A stretch of 64,000 nt of DNA, from contig NZ_CP178732.1 of the NCBI RefSeq assembly GCF_047324175.1, forward strand, positions 2,480,001 through 2,544,000, given 5' to 3'. Position numbers and translations under genes: made by a program. This document shows, piece after piece, positions 8,389-17,371 of the stretch; positions within the stretch are counted from its first letter, which is position 1, and each line of letters begins with the position of its first letter. Source of the DNA: Acerihabitans sp015654925. GTDB taxonomy: Bacteria; Pseudomonadota; Gammaproteobacteria; Enterobacterales; Enterobacteriaceae. The notes beneath the pieces are model-generated. The model was given only the letters and a program-made list of their open reading frames with translations. It was not told the DNA's origin and did not search any database.

Positions 8389-8898
8389 ATGTTAGCCAAA
8401 GTTGGAAAAAAGCGGCCTCTGAGCCGTTATTTAAAAGATTTTAAACACACCCAGACCCATTGCTGTCAATGCGCCAAACCCCTGGATCGCATGACGCTGG
8501 TGTTTCGCGGGCAAATTATCAATAAAGAAGCTATCGCCGGCATGGATCAATTGATCGACGATAGCGTATGGCAAAGCCTGAGCCAGGAACTGACCGCGCT
8601 GTGCCGTTTTTGCAGCGTAATATCCTGCGACAGCGCGGCGAACTATTTCGATATTAAAGCCTTTAAGCAATATCTCTTTGAACAGACGGCAATGAGCCAT
8701 AGCACCATTCGGGAATATGTTGTGCGCCTGCGGCGGCTGGATGAAATATTGGCGGCGAGGAATTATCCCCATGATAAATTCGAGCGGCCAAGCGGGGCGC
8801 AAACGCTAATTGAGGATGTGCCCGACGCCGGACAAAGCAATTATCGTATTGCGCTACGCAAATACGATCAGTATCTGAACTGGCAGCGCAATTTTTAA
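8389..8898 (+). CDS. fliZ: Flagellar regulator FliZ
   Basis: A 169-residue protein. It has the FliZ N-terminus (LSRYLKDFKHTQTHCCQC) and the core-binding-like helical region with STIREYVVRLRRLDEIL. FliZ favours motility by antagonising RpoS-dependent promoters and, in Salmonella, by influencing FlhDC. AGGGAAAACGAC precedes the ATG. It lies 79 bases after fliA in the same direction. The next gene in E. coli, the cystine-binding tcyJ/fliY, is missing; instead convergent putA begins 26 bases on, which marks a rearrangement point. Confidence 0.93.
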   Translation: MLAKVGKKRPLSRYLKDFKHTQTHCCQCAKPLDRMTLVFRGQIINKEAIAGMDQLIDDSVWQSLSQELTALCRFCSVISCDSAANYFDIKAFKQYLFEQTAMSHSTIREYVVRLRRLDEILAARNYPHDKFERPSGAQTLIEDVPDAGQSNYRIALRKYDQYLNWQRNF

Positions 8899-8924
8899 TT
8901 CCACCGTGTGGTATCGCGCCGATG

Positions 8925-11900
8925 TCAGCCTAAAGTCATCAAACTGGCGTTGCCGCCGGCGGCGGCGGTATTGATGCTCACCGCGCGCTCCACCAGCAGG
9001 CGCTCCAGCATAATGGCCGTTTCGCCGCGCGCATAGCCATGTACCTGAATCAACGGGCCGGGTCGCTGCGCGATCTTGGCGCATACCGGCAGCAATTGGT
9101 CCGAGTCGCCGTGAAACAGCACCGCGTCGATGGGGCCGTCGGCCGCCAGCCAGTCGGCATTGACGGTAATTCGCTGTTGTACCGCCGCCGGCAGGGTCGT
9201 GAGCAGCGTACGGACCAGCGCCGTGTCATTCCACAAAATCCCGGCCCCCAGGCTGGTGGCCGCCGCCAGTTGATTAAGCAGATCGTCTTCATCGTGCGCC
9301 AGGCACAATACGTGCTCGCGCGGCAGCAGGCGATAGGTATTCTGTTCACCGGTAGGACCGTTAAGCTGGCGCACCGTACCGGCCTGGGACAATTCGCCAA
9401 AACGGCGCCATAGCGCCGCTTGCTGCGTACGCCGCCCCTCGTCGGCCCAGGCCACCAGCGCCTGGTGGGCCGCCGGTTCCGGCCGCGGCATGGCGTCCGT
9501 TTCCTGCGCGCTATCAAGCGCGCGCAGCGAAGCAAGGGGTTCGTCCGTCCGGCGCCGGGATAACAGCCGATAAAGGTAAAGCGGGCCGCCGGCTTTCGGA
9601 CCGGTGCCCGACAGACCCTCGCCGCCGAAAGGTTGCACCCCCACCACCGCGCCGACGATATTGCGGTTAATATAGCAATTGCCCACCCGCGCCCGCCCGA
9701 TCACCCGGTTAATGGTCTCGTCAATGCGGGTATGCAGCCCCAGCGTCAGGCCGTAGCCGCTGGCGTTAATGTCTTCGAGCACCCGCGGCAGTTCATGGCT
9801 GCGATAGCGCACCACATGCAATACCGGACCAAAGATCTCCTTAGCCAATTGCCCGACGTTATCCAGCTCGATAAGCGTGGGCGGGACAAAGGTGCCGAAG
9901 GCATTATGCTCCCTCGCGCTGGCGACGGCGCCTTCCGGCTGCCATACCCGGTGTCCTGCCTCGCCCATGGCGGCGATATGCTCCCCGATCGACCGCGCGG
10001 CGTCGGCGTCGATGACCGGCCCGATATCGGTGGCTTGCAACTGCGGGTCCCCCAGGCTGCATTGTTCCATCGCCCCGCGCAGCATCCGCAGCGTCCGGTC
10101 GGCCACATCCTCCTGGATGCATAACAGGCGCAGCGCCGAGCAGCGCTGCCCCGCGCTGTCGAACGCCGAGGCGATAACATCGTTAACCACCTGCTCGGTC
10201 AGGGCGGATGAATCCACAATCATGGCGTTTAGGCCGCCGGTTTCCGCGATCAGCGGCACCGGCCGCCCTTGCGGGTCCAGCCGCGCCGCCAGGGTGGTTT
10301 GCAGGCTACGGGCCACGGCGGTTGAGCCGGTAAACATCACGGCGCGCACCCGCGGGTCGCCCACCAGCAGATGGCCGATGGTTTCACCGTCGCCGGGCAG
10401 CAGATGCAGCACGCCCGGCGGTATCCCCGCTTCGTGCAGGATAGCGACCGCCCGGGCGGCCACCAGCGGCGTTTGTTCCGCCGGTTTGGCCAGCACGGTG
10501 TTGCCGGCGGCCAGCGCCGCCGCCACCTGGCCGGTAAAAATCGCCAGCGGGAAGTTCCAGGGGCTGATGCAGACCACCGGACCCAGCGGGCGACAGCCAT
10601 CCTGTGCAAACGCGCCAAGCTGGCTGGCGTAGTAGCGCAGGAAATCCGCCGCTTCGCGCACTTCGGCGATGGCATTGGCGAAACTTTTGCCCGCTTCCCT
10701 GATCAATAAACCGATCAGCGCCGGCATGCCGTGTTCCATCAGATCCGCCGCCCGGCATAGAATCGCCGCCCGTTGCGTCGCGGGCGTGGCCGCCCATACC
10801 GGGCCGTTGTGACCGGCGCTGGTAATGGCCTGACTGGCCTCGGCGGCGCCGGCATCGCGGCACTCCCCGACGCAATCCCGGCGATCGGCGGGGTTAAGGA
10901 TCGGCCGCGCCGGGTGGTCGGGCATCATGGCGGCCGGGGGCGGGTCGGTCAGGGGCTGCGCGCGCCAGGGCAGAGTGCCGCCGTTAAGCAGCGCGGTGGA
11001 CAGCGAGGCGAGGCGATGTTCGTTGGCCAGGTCGATACCGGCCGAATTCAGCCGCGCGGGACCATAGAGATGGCGGGGCAGGGGGATGCGTGGATGAGGC
11101 AGGCCTATCTGCCCCTCCTGTTCCCCCATGGCCTCGGCTTCATCCACCGGGTCGGCGATCAGCGCCTCCAGCGGCAAGGTACCGTCGGCGATACGGTTAA
11201 CAAACGAGGTATTGGCGCCATTTTCCAGCAGTCGCCGCACCAGGTAGGCCAGCAGGGTGGCGTGAGTGCCTACCGGGGCATAAATCCGGCAGGGGCGGTT
11301 GAGTTTCCCAGCGGCGATGCTGCCCACCACCCGATCGTATAACGGCTCGCCCATGCCGTGCAGGCATTGGAATTCGTACTGGCCGGGATAATAATTCTGG
11401 CCGGCCATATGATAGATCGCCGCCAGGGTCTGGGCATTATGCGTGGCGAACTGGGGATAGATATGGTGGGGCACCGCCAGCAATTTGCGGGCGCAGGCCA
11501 GATAGGCGATGTCGGTATAGACCTTGCGGGTATAGACCGGGTACCCCTCCAGCCCGTCAACCTGGGCGCGTTTGATTTCGCTATCCCAATAGGCGCCCTT
11601 AACCAGCCTGATCATCAAACGCCGCCGGGTTCTCTGCGCCAGATCGATAAGTTCGTCGATCACCAGCGGACAGCGCTTCTGATAGGCCTGGATGACAAAA
11701 CCAATGCCGTTCCAGCCGGCCAGGTCGGGCTCAAAACAGAGCTTGGTCAGGAGATCGAGGGAGATCTCCAGCCGATCGGCTTCTTCGGCGTCGATATTAA
11801 TGCCGATATCATATTGCCGCGCCAGCAGGGTGAGGTTGAGCAGCCGGGGGTAGAGCTCATCCATCACCCGGGCATACTGGGCGCGGCCGTAACGCGGGTG

Positions 11901-12890
11901 CAGGGCGGAAAGCTTGATGGATATTCCCGGCCCCTCATAAATCCCGCGGCCGTTGGAGGCCTGGCCGATGGCATGAATCGCCTGCTGGTAGGACAGCAGA
12001 TAAGCCTGCGCGTCATCGTCCGTCAAGGCGGCTTCCCCCAGCATATCGTACGAATAGCGGAACCCCCGTTGCTCCATCGGATGCGCGTTGGCCAGCCCTT
12101 CGCCGATATTTTCGCCCGTCACAAACTGCTCCCCCATCAGGCGCATGGCGACATCCACCCCTTTGCGAATCAGCGGTTCGCCGCTTTTGCCTATGATGCG
12201 GTTAAGGGAGCGCGACAAACTGGCCTCGTTATGGGTAGCCACCAGCCGGCCGGTAAAGAGCAGGCCCCAGGTGGCGGCATTCACGAACATGGAGCGGCTG
12301 CGCCCCAGATGGCTTTGCCAGTCGCCCTGGCTGATTTTGTCGCGGATCAGGGCATCGCGGGTGGCTTTGTCGGGTACGCGCAGCAGCGCCTCCGCCAGGC
12401 ACATCAGCGCCACGCCCTCCTGGGACGAAAGGGAAAATTCCTGTAAAAATCCCTGTACCATGCCCGCGCGTCCTGCCTGCGTTTTTTGGTTACGCAGCGC
12501 TTCAGCCAGGCGGCGGGCCAGGAGGGTAATGGCATGCGCCAGCGGGGCGGGTTGCCGCGCCTGGGCAATCAGCCAGGGGACCGCTTCGGTTTCTGGCCGG
12601 CGCCAGGCGGCGGTAGTGGCGGAGCGCAATATGGATTGAGGTAAAATCTGCTCGGCAAAATTAAGGAACGGCTGGCGTGAGTCCGCCGGCGGCGGAGGAG
12701 GTAGCTCGCGATCTTCCGGGGTTGCCTCCGCGTCGGGCGCGGGGGCGGCATCGCTTTCCAATAAATCGAGATAATGGAAGATGGCATGTTTAATCAACCA
12801 ATGCGGCGTGCGGTCGATGCGGCGCGCCGCTTGTTTAATGCGTTCCCGGGCGGCGTCGTCAAGCTTGACGCCCATCGTAGTCGTGGCCAT
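8925..12890 (-). CDS. putA: Trifunctional proline utilisation protein PutA
   Basis: A 1321-residue protein, almost the E. coli length of 1320. Residues 1-47 form the ribbon-helix-helix DNA-binding domain (ATTTMGVKLDDAARERI), so it can repress its own gene as well as act as enzyme. Next come the FAD-dependent proline dehydrogenase barrel (about 230-570) and the P5C dehydrogenase domain (about 640-1110), with IAETGG and the catalytic Cys near 915 in SAGQRCSA; a C-terminal ALDH-like dimerisation part follows. It oxidises proline to glutamate at the membrane. The start at 12890 is the family start; an upstream in-frame ATG at 12965 is discarded. The usual divergent transporter putP is absent. Confidence 0.97.
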   Translation of the reverse strand: MATTTMGVKLDDAARERIKQAARRIDRTPHWLIKHAIFHYLDLLESDAAPAPDAEATPEDRELPPPPPADSRQPFLNFAEQILPQSILRSATTAAWRRPETEAVPWLIAQARQPAPLAHAITLLARRLAEALRNQKTQAGRAGMVQGFLQEFSLSSQEGVALMCLAEALLRVPDKATRDALIRDKISQGDWQSHLGRSRSMFVNAATWGLLFTGRLVATHNEASLSRSLNRIIGKSGEPLIRKGVDVAMRLMGEQFVTGENIGEGLANAHPMEQRGFRYSYDMLGEAALTDDDAQAYLLSYQQAIHAIGQASNGRGIYEGPGISIKLSALHPRYGRAQYARVMDELYPRLLNLTLLARQYDIGINIDAEEADRLEISLDLLTKLCFEPDLAGWNGIGFVIQAYQKRCPLVIDELIDLAQRTRRRLMIRLVKGAYWDSEIKRAQVDGLEGYPVYTRKVYTDIAYLACARKLLAVPHHIYPQFATHNAQTLAAIYHMAGQNYYPGQYEFQCLHGMGEPLYDRVVGSIAAGKLNRPCRIYAPVGTHATLLAYLVRRLLENGANTSFVNRIADGTLPLEALIADPVDEAEAMGEQEGQIGLPHPRIPLPRHLYGPARLNSAGIDLANEHRLASLSTALLNGGTLPWRAQPLTDPPPAAMMPDHPARPILNPADRRDCVGECRDAGAAEASQAITSAGHNGPVWAATPATQRAAILCRAADLMEHGMPALIGLLIREAGKSFANAIAEVREAADFLRYYASQLGAFAQDGCRPLGPVVCISPWNFPLAIFTGQVAAALAAGNTVLAKPAEQTPLVAARAVAILHEAGIPPGVLHLLPGDGETIGHLLVGDPRVRAVMFTGSTAVARSLQTTLAARLDPQGRPVPLIAETGGLNAMIVDSSALTEQVVNDVIASAFDSAGQRCSALRLLCIQEDVADRTLRMLRGAMEQCSLGDPQLQATDIGPVIDADAARSIGEHIAAMGEAGHRVWQPEGAVASAREHNAFGTFVPPTLIELDNVGQLAKEIFGPVLHVVRYRSHELPRVLEDINASGYGLTLGLHTRIDETINRVIGRARVGNCYINRNIVGAVVGVQPFGGEGLSGTGPKAGGPLYLYRLLSRRRTDEPLASLRALDSAQETDAMPRPEPAAHQALVAWADEGRRTQQAALWRRFGELSQAGTVRQLNGPTGEQNTYRLLPREHVLCLAHDEDDLLNQLAAATSLGAGILWNDTALVRTLLTTLPAAVQQRITVNADWLAADGPIDAVLFHGDSDQLLPVCAKIAQRPGPLIQVHGYARGETAIMLERLLVERAVSINTAAAGGNASLMTLG

Positions 12891-13615
12891 GGCGCTGTTT
12901 CCGCGAGCAAAAGATGCTTCACTATCGCCAATGTTGCAACTTTGTGCAACCAGGTTAATAAACAATTATCTTATAGTGAAAACGCGCCTTGTGCCGGTAG
13001 GCTAATTTGTAATAATTGATGTTTTTGATCGGTCATGTTTTAACCGGAAACCATGGCGCTAATTAATTTTTTTCCCTGTTTCATAAAGGCGTTATATAAC
13101 GCTGGCGGCGCGGTTGGGATAGGAGAACATAAAGGCAGATGGTTATTAATTGCCCGGTCGGCAAAAAAAAAGTTGCATAGGGGCGGCAATCTGTTGCAAT
13201 GTCATTATACTCAAGACATCAAGTGTGGATTCATAAACGCGGGGATTGCTGATGACAATGTCCTTTTATGGGCTGATGACACCGCAACATGCTTTACCAG
13301 CCGCCTCCCTGGTCTCCGGCGGTTGCCATTCCGACACTTGCTACTACGATATCTATTATTTTAATACCACACTGCCTACCGTTTTATTGCTTACCCCTAC
13401 TTTAATTACGCCTCAGCGTTACCGATTAATTCCCTATTTTACCCCCGATGGAAATCGCGGCGCGTCCGGATGGTTAACGCGCATGCGCCAAGATATTTCA
13501 TCATATTTTATGGCTATCATTGGCTTGAAAGGAAGCCACAACCTCATCTGAATGTGTAGCGTAATCACAAGGCTTACGCCCTGTGAATGGTGAAACAAAC
13601 TGTAAGGTGCCACTT
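12891..13615. other. Intergenic region between putA and phoH
   Basis: About 725 bases occupy the place where E. coli carries putP and efeUOB. The putA-proximal part should hold the putA promoter and PutA operators, but I cannot place them with confidence. A plus-strand ORF of about 99 codons (13252-13551) has a weak GGGG upstream and no recognisable product; it is left uncalled. No transposon remnants were seen. Confidence 0.35.
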
Positions 13616-14407
13616 ATGGGAAGACAAAAAGTAGTGATCAAAGCTCGTCGTGAAGCAAAACGTGTTATCCGGCGTGAGTCGCGCAATCACAAAATGCGCG
13701 AAGAGGACTCGGTCACTTCTCTTGTTCATATGAGCGGGATTGAATCGATTGGCATGGCGCGCGATAGTCGCGATACTAAGTTAATTGAGGCACGAAATGA
13801 AGTTCAGGAAGCTTACTTAACGGCCATTGAGACCAAACAGTTAATATTTGCAACCGGTGAGGCTGGGTGTGGCAAAACCTTCCTCAGCGCCGCCAAGGCG
13901 GCAGATGCGTTAATCCACAAAGAGGTTGAACGTATTATTGTCACCCGGCCGGTATTACAGGCCGATGAAGACCTCGGTTTCCTGCCCGGGGATATTGCCG
14001 AAAAATTCGCTCCTTATTTCCGCCCGGTTTATGACATTTTATTGCGCCGGTTAGGGTCGTCTTTCATGCAATATTGCCTGCGCCCGGAAATCGGCAAAGT
14101 GGAAATTGCCCCTTTCGCGTATATGCGGGGACGAACGTTTGAAAATGCGGTAGTCATTTTGGATGAAGCGCAAAATGTTACGGTTAATCAAATGAAGATG
14201 TTTTTAACCCGGCTGGGGGAAAACGTCACGGTAATCGTCAATGGGGATATTACGCAATGCGATTTGCCGCGGGGGGTTAAATCAGGTCTGGCGGATGCTC
14301 TGGAACGCTTTACCCAGGAAGATGAGATGATCGGTGTGGTGCGTTTCGGTAAACAGGATTGCGTGCGCTCGGCATTGTGCCAGCGTACGCTTAATGCCTA
14401 TCAATGA
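13616..14407 (+). CDS. phoH: PhoH family ATPase
   Basis: A 263-residue protein nearly identical in layout to E. coli PhoH. It begins MGRQK and contains the P-loop GEAGCGKT (near residues 93-100), the motif VTRPVLQADEDLGFLPGD, and the Walker B-like VVILDEAQN. PhoH proteins are P-loop NTPases related to the N-terminal part of superfamily 1 helicases; E. coli phoH is induced by phosphate starvation. The start at 13616 matches the family; an earlier ATG at 13583 lacks family sequence. I saw no convincing Pho box upstream. Confidence 0.95.
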   Translation: MGRQKVVIKARREAKRVIRRESRNHKMREEDSVTSLVHMSGIESIGMARDSRDTKLIEARNEVQEAYLTAIETKQLIFATGEAGCGKTFLSAAKAADALIHKEVERIIVTRPVLQADEDLGFLPGDIAEKFAPYFRPVYDILLRRLGSSFMQYCLRPEIGKVEIAPFAYMRGRTFENAVVILDEAQNVTVNQMKMFLTRLGENVTVIVNGDITQCDLPRGVKSGLADALERFTQEDEMIGVVRFGKQDCVRSALCQRTLNAYQ

Positions 14408-14460
14408 GGATTAAGACGGCCGGCGGCCGGTGATGGACTAAAAACGCTAAACCAAAAAAA

Positions 14461-14485
14461 GCCCGGATAGAAATCCGGGCTTTCT
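14461..14485. terminator. Bidirectional intrinsic terminator, phoH / tRNA-Ser
   Basis: An eight-pair stem GCCCGGAT / ATCCGGGC with a four-base loop (14461-14480) has a T-rich tract on the plus side and seven A residues just before it. It can therefore stop transcription from phoH and from the convergent tRNA gene. Confidence 0.88.
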
Positions 14486-14494
14486 TTTTAATTT

Positions 14495-14584
14495 TGGCGG
14501 TGAGAGAGGGGTTCGAACCCTCGATACGATTTCTCGTATACACACTTTCCAGGCGTGCTCCTTCAGCCACTCGGACACCTCACC
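14495..14584 (-). tRNA. serX: tRNA-Ser (anticodon GGA)
   Basis: On the minus strand the sequence opens GGTGAGGTGTCCGAGTGG and closes with the matching acceptor strand and an encoded CCA. It has the long variable arm (stem TACGA/TCGTA) typical of serine tRNA, the T-loop GGTTCGAACCCC and the anticodon loop CTGGAAA, which reads UCC and UCU codons. The position between phoH and ycdY matches E. coli serX. It is followed by the shared terminator at 14461-14485. Confidence 0.97.
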
Positions 14585-14623
14585 ACGTTGTTGTCGCTGC
14601 TGTTGATGTAATTCAGTACATGC

Positions 14624-14656
14624 TTAACTACATCTTTAACTACATCTTTAACTACA
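14624..14656. repeat. Short 12-bp tandem repeat upstream of tRNA-Ser
   Basis: TTAACTACATCT occurs twice exactly (14624-14635, 14636-14647) and a third time partly (14648-14656). It lies about 40 bases upstream of the tRNA 5' end, in its promoter region, so copy number could alter promoter spacing. Confidence 0.8.
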
Positions 14657-14861
14657 GGGGCAACGGGGCGGTACTATAGGGATTCGCCCCATTCTGGTCA
14701 AGTATAATTTTTCAATGTTCAGCTGTTTGCTCAGGCTTTGAGCATATGGGCCGCATCGTTATTAAAATATGTTATTGCGTGGCCCATTAGTCTTTTGCCG
14801 GCCCGCCTGCGGTCAATTTGCGTAATTGGCAGACTTTGGTTAAACACGCAATTTCCCCCGA

Positions 14862-15710
14862 TCAGTCGGTAAAAAAGCTGCCCCATTGATGCTGGACGCC
14901 TTCCGGGTACATTTTACACAGCCCCGCGCCGGGGGTGAAGGTGAGTTCGCCAAAATAGACGCTGCCGTTGGTTTCGTAAAAATCTACCCTGACATAGGAA
15001 AATTCTTGGGCAATATGTTTAGCCAGGGAAACCATCTCAGCCAGGTTTTTGGGCGCGGCCATGGGGACCGGATTGTTCGGCAGGCCCATGCGTATATCGG
15101 TCTTGTTCCATTGGGTATCAAACACATCCCGGCGATGCACGCCGAAGCGGTCATAATCCACCTGAATAAAGATATGCATTTCCCCCTGTTGGTTAAAACA
15201 GTGAAATTTCACATCGTTTGGCACTTTGCCATCTTCTATCAGCAGTTGCTCCACCATAATGTAAGGCTGGATTTTTTTATAATGTCTTTCACGAGTTACT
15301 TTATAGAAATTACTTTTGGTCCATTGCTTGGTTAGCGCGCTTAACTGGGCAAAAGTGGTTTGCATTTTATCAAAGACCACCAGGTTAAAACCCGAGCCAT
15401 GATTGGCTTTGATCACGAACGATTCCGGCAGACCGTCATAGATGGCCTGGGTTAACTCGGTGCAATAGGCATGTAGATTAATCAGGTATTTTTCGCCAAT
15501 GGAATTCGCTATATAATCACGAACCTTTAATTTATCCGCCAAGTCAGTATAAATGGTCTTGGGCCTGAAATTACGGAGAGTGATCTTCTCGCTAAACGTG
15601 GTGGGCTTGGAGAAGTTCGGCCATTTTTTAAACACTCGCGCATATTTTAATTGATGATACAGCATATCTGGGAGTAGTTTAGTGGCTTGTCTGGCGATTG
15701 GATTTAACAT
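14862..15710 (-). CDS. TupA-like ATP-grasp protein, likely in surface glycan synthesis
   Basis: A 282-residue protein of the ATPgrasp_TupA type, found in teichuronopeptide, capsule and O-antigen clusters. Visible features are the N-terminal KKWPNFSKPTTFSEKI, the KLKVRDYI segment, the nucleotide-binding FVIKANHGSGFN near residue 100, a lysine-containing DVKFHCFNQQGE segment, and the metal-binding end VRVDFYETNGSVYFGELTFTPGAG. The family is thought to ligate amino groups or modify sugars using ATP; the substrate here is unknown. Its start overlaps the end of the flippase gene by 32 bases, so the two are probably translated together. The DNA is AT-rich compared with the flanking core genes, which suggests transfer. 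Confidence 0.8.
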   Translation of the reverse strand: MLNPIARQATKLLPDMLYHQLKYARVFKKWPNFSKPTTFSEKITLRNFRPKTIYTDLADKLKVRDYIANSIGEKYLINLHAYCTELTQAIYDGLPESFVIKANHGSGFNLVVFDKMQTTFAQLSALTKQWTKSNFYKVTRERHYKKIQPYIMVEQLLIEDGKVPNDVKFHCFNQQGEMHIFIQVDYDRFGVHRRDVFDTQWNKTDIRMGLPNNPVPMAAPKNLAEMVSLAKHIAQEFSYVRVDFYETNGSVYFGELTFTPGAGLCKMYPEGVQHQWGSFFTD

Positions 15711-17001
15711 GGTTTTTTACCTCTATTATTAAAGCAGGGATACTTTTGTAGGCACCAAATAAATGATTTGTGACTAACCCTTTTTTAAACATGGCATTAA
15801 GCAAAAAAAGCGATATAGCCTCGGAAAACAATGTGGATAGTGCGGCCCCGGTTATGCCGAATAACGGAATAAAATGATAATTAAGGCCCACGTTCAATAA
15901 AGCCACGATGGGCATCTTCATCGCCATAAATCGATACCCCGCATGCATAATGATGATGCGATAAGAAATGGTGCCCAATACGCCACACAGCGAGGTCAAT
16001 GCGCAGATCGGCAAAATAGCTGCGGAAGCCATGTAAGCCTCGCCATAAACCAACCGTATGATTTCTTTGCTGAATAATGCGATTATTATGATTACCGGCA
16101 CGGATAGCGACAGGGTAAGCATATACAGCAAACGGATCCGGCCATTGGCTTTCTGCGGGTCTCTTTCGCCCGCAATCAGGCTCATGAACGAGGTGATGAG
16201 GGCCATTGGCACCAGCACCCACCCTTGGCTAATCGCCATGGCCGCGCTATATAATCCCACCGCATGGTAGCCGATGAATTTTGCCAGCATAATTTGATCT
16301 ATGCGGGTATAAATAACAATTGCCAGGCCGGATACCGCCAGCGGTAATCCAACCTTCAATAAATAAATATTATAAAATTTTAAATATTTTAACTTCAGCG
16401 GTTTCTGGCGCGCATAGCGCTTGGCCATGTGACCGCGGCTAAATATCACTTTTCGCACTAGATAAGGGAGCAGGGCGCGTACCGCGACTGAACCCGCAAA
16501 CCACGTCAAGCCTAACTGAAAATGAACAAAGGCCAGATTAAGCGCCACAAAAATGACCAGCGCCGTGTTATTAATGACTAAATTAATTTTCGAAGCCAGC
16601 GTCGCGTCATAGTACAATTTATAAATATCACGCAGAGTAAAAAAACTGCTAATCAATAATATCGCCAAAATTTTCGTTTTATCTGCCGGCAAAGTCTGGC
16701 TCGCCCAAATAAACAATCCGGTGCTAAAAAACAAAAAAAGTATAAATTTTATCCGTAAAGAGGCAATCATCAGCGTCATACCGCTAAGCGGTTTCTTCGC
16801 AATTCGATTGAATAAAATATTATCGCTGCCTAATTGAATGAAAGGAAGAATTAAGGCAATGATTGAAACTAAATAATTTAATGTCCCAAAATTATCCGGT
16901 CCTAAATAACGAGCAACATACATGGCAGAGATGATGCCCGCACCGGCGAAGCAAATTTTCTCAAGAATGATCCAAAAAGAATTATAAATTATTGCTTTCA
17001 T
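15679..17001 (-). CDS. Wzx-like polysaccharide flippase (MOP superfamily)
   Basis: A 440-residue polytopic membrane protein with roughly 12 to 14 hydrophobic segments. Its start, SFWIILEKICFAGAGIISAMYVARYLGPDNFG, is the signature opening of the polysaccharide transport family (Wzx/RfbX). Such proteins flip undecaprenyl-linked oligosaccharides across the inner membrane. No glycosyltransferase, Wzy polymerase or Wzz gene is adjacent; the only partner is the overlapping TupA-like gene downstream. The sequence is AT-rich with many Ile and Lys codons, unlike nearby genes, so it looks acquired. The glycan it moves cannot be told from sequence. Confidence 0.88.
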   Translation of the reverse strand: MKAIIYNSFWIILEKICFAGAGIISAMYVARYLGPDNFGTLNYLVSIIALILPFIQLGSDNILFNRIAKKPLSGMTLMIASLRIKFILFLFFSTGLFIWASQTLPADKTKILAILLISSFFTLRDIYKLYYDATLASKINLVINNTALVIFVALNLAFVHFQLGLTWFAGSVAVRALLPYLVRKVIFSRGHMAKRYARQKPLKLKYLKFYNIYLLKVGLPLAVSGLAIVIYTRIDQIMLAKFIGYHAVGLYSAAMAISQGWVLVPMALITSFMSLIAGERDPQKANGRIRLLYMLTLSLSVPVIIIIALFSKEIIRLVYGEAYMASAAILPICALTSLCGVLGTISYRIIIMHAGYRFMAMKMPIVALLNVGLNYHFIPLFGITGAALSTLFSEAISLFLLNAMFKKGLVTNHLFGAYKSIPALIIEVKNHVKSNRQTSH

Positions 17002-17371
17002 GATCCTCGTGGCAGTATTGAAGGGCTGTAGTCATCGTCGTACATGCATGATTGACAATTGCATTATCATGAAGGCAGCTTGAGACGCTCTTCACGACTT
17101 ATGCTTCAGCCTAAAAATAATGTTTGCCGAGTGACTAATATAAGAATAAACGCTGGGTTAAACAAATAAAAAAAGATGAAATGGTATGTTTAATACAGAA
17201 ATTATTATTGAGTTTATATGAAATATACTTTGTTTATAAAATTCATATAACATTTTATTGTGTTTTATATCATTGGTCTCATCGACGCATGAGGAAATAA
17301 CATAAAAAAGGCCCGAAATGGCTTTCGGGCCTTTTAGTGAGAGAAGTAACGCGATAGGGCAGGGGGTTAGA
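17002..17371. other. AT-rich intergenic region
   Basis: This 370-base gap holds the upstream region of the flippase gene and the terminator at 17304-17335 that ends the neighbouring regulator gene. No further gene was found. Confidence 0.5.
17304..17335 (-). terminator. Intrinsic terminator of the membrane regulator gene
   Basis: A stem AAAGGCCCGAAA / TTTCGGGCCTTT with a short loop, followed on the minus strand by a run of six T residues. It lies about 40 bases after the stop of the regulator gene and insulates the flippase operon. Confidence 0.88.

Noticed and set aside
11358..12446. Long plus-strand ORF antisense to putA (362 codons)
   Set aside because: Shadow frame of GC-rich putA; composition is Gln/His/Gly-rich as expected for antisense reading.
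13190..13215. Possible Pho box upstream of phoH
   Set aside because: Only a single TGTCAT-like half site is present; the spacing of a true Pho box is not met.
13252..13551. Plus-strand ORF of about 99 codons between putA and phoH
   Set aside because: Odd composition rich in Tyr, Thr and Pro, only a weak upstream GGGG, no family recognised; probably chance.
14494..14679. Plus-strand 61-codon ORF over the tRNA-Ser gene
   Set aside because: It covers the tRNA on the opposite strand and continues into the 12-bp repeat; typical false gene call.
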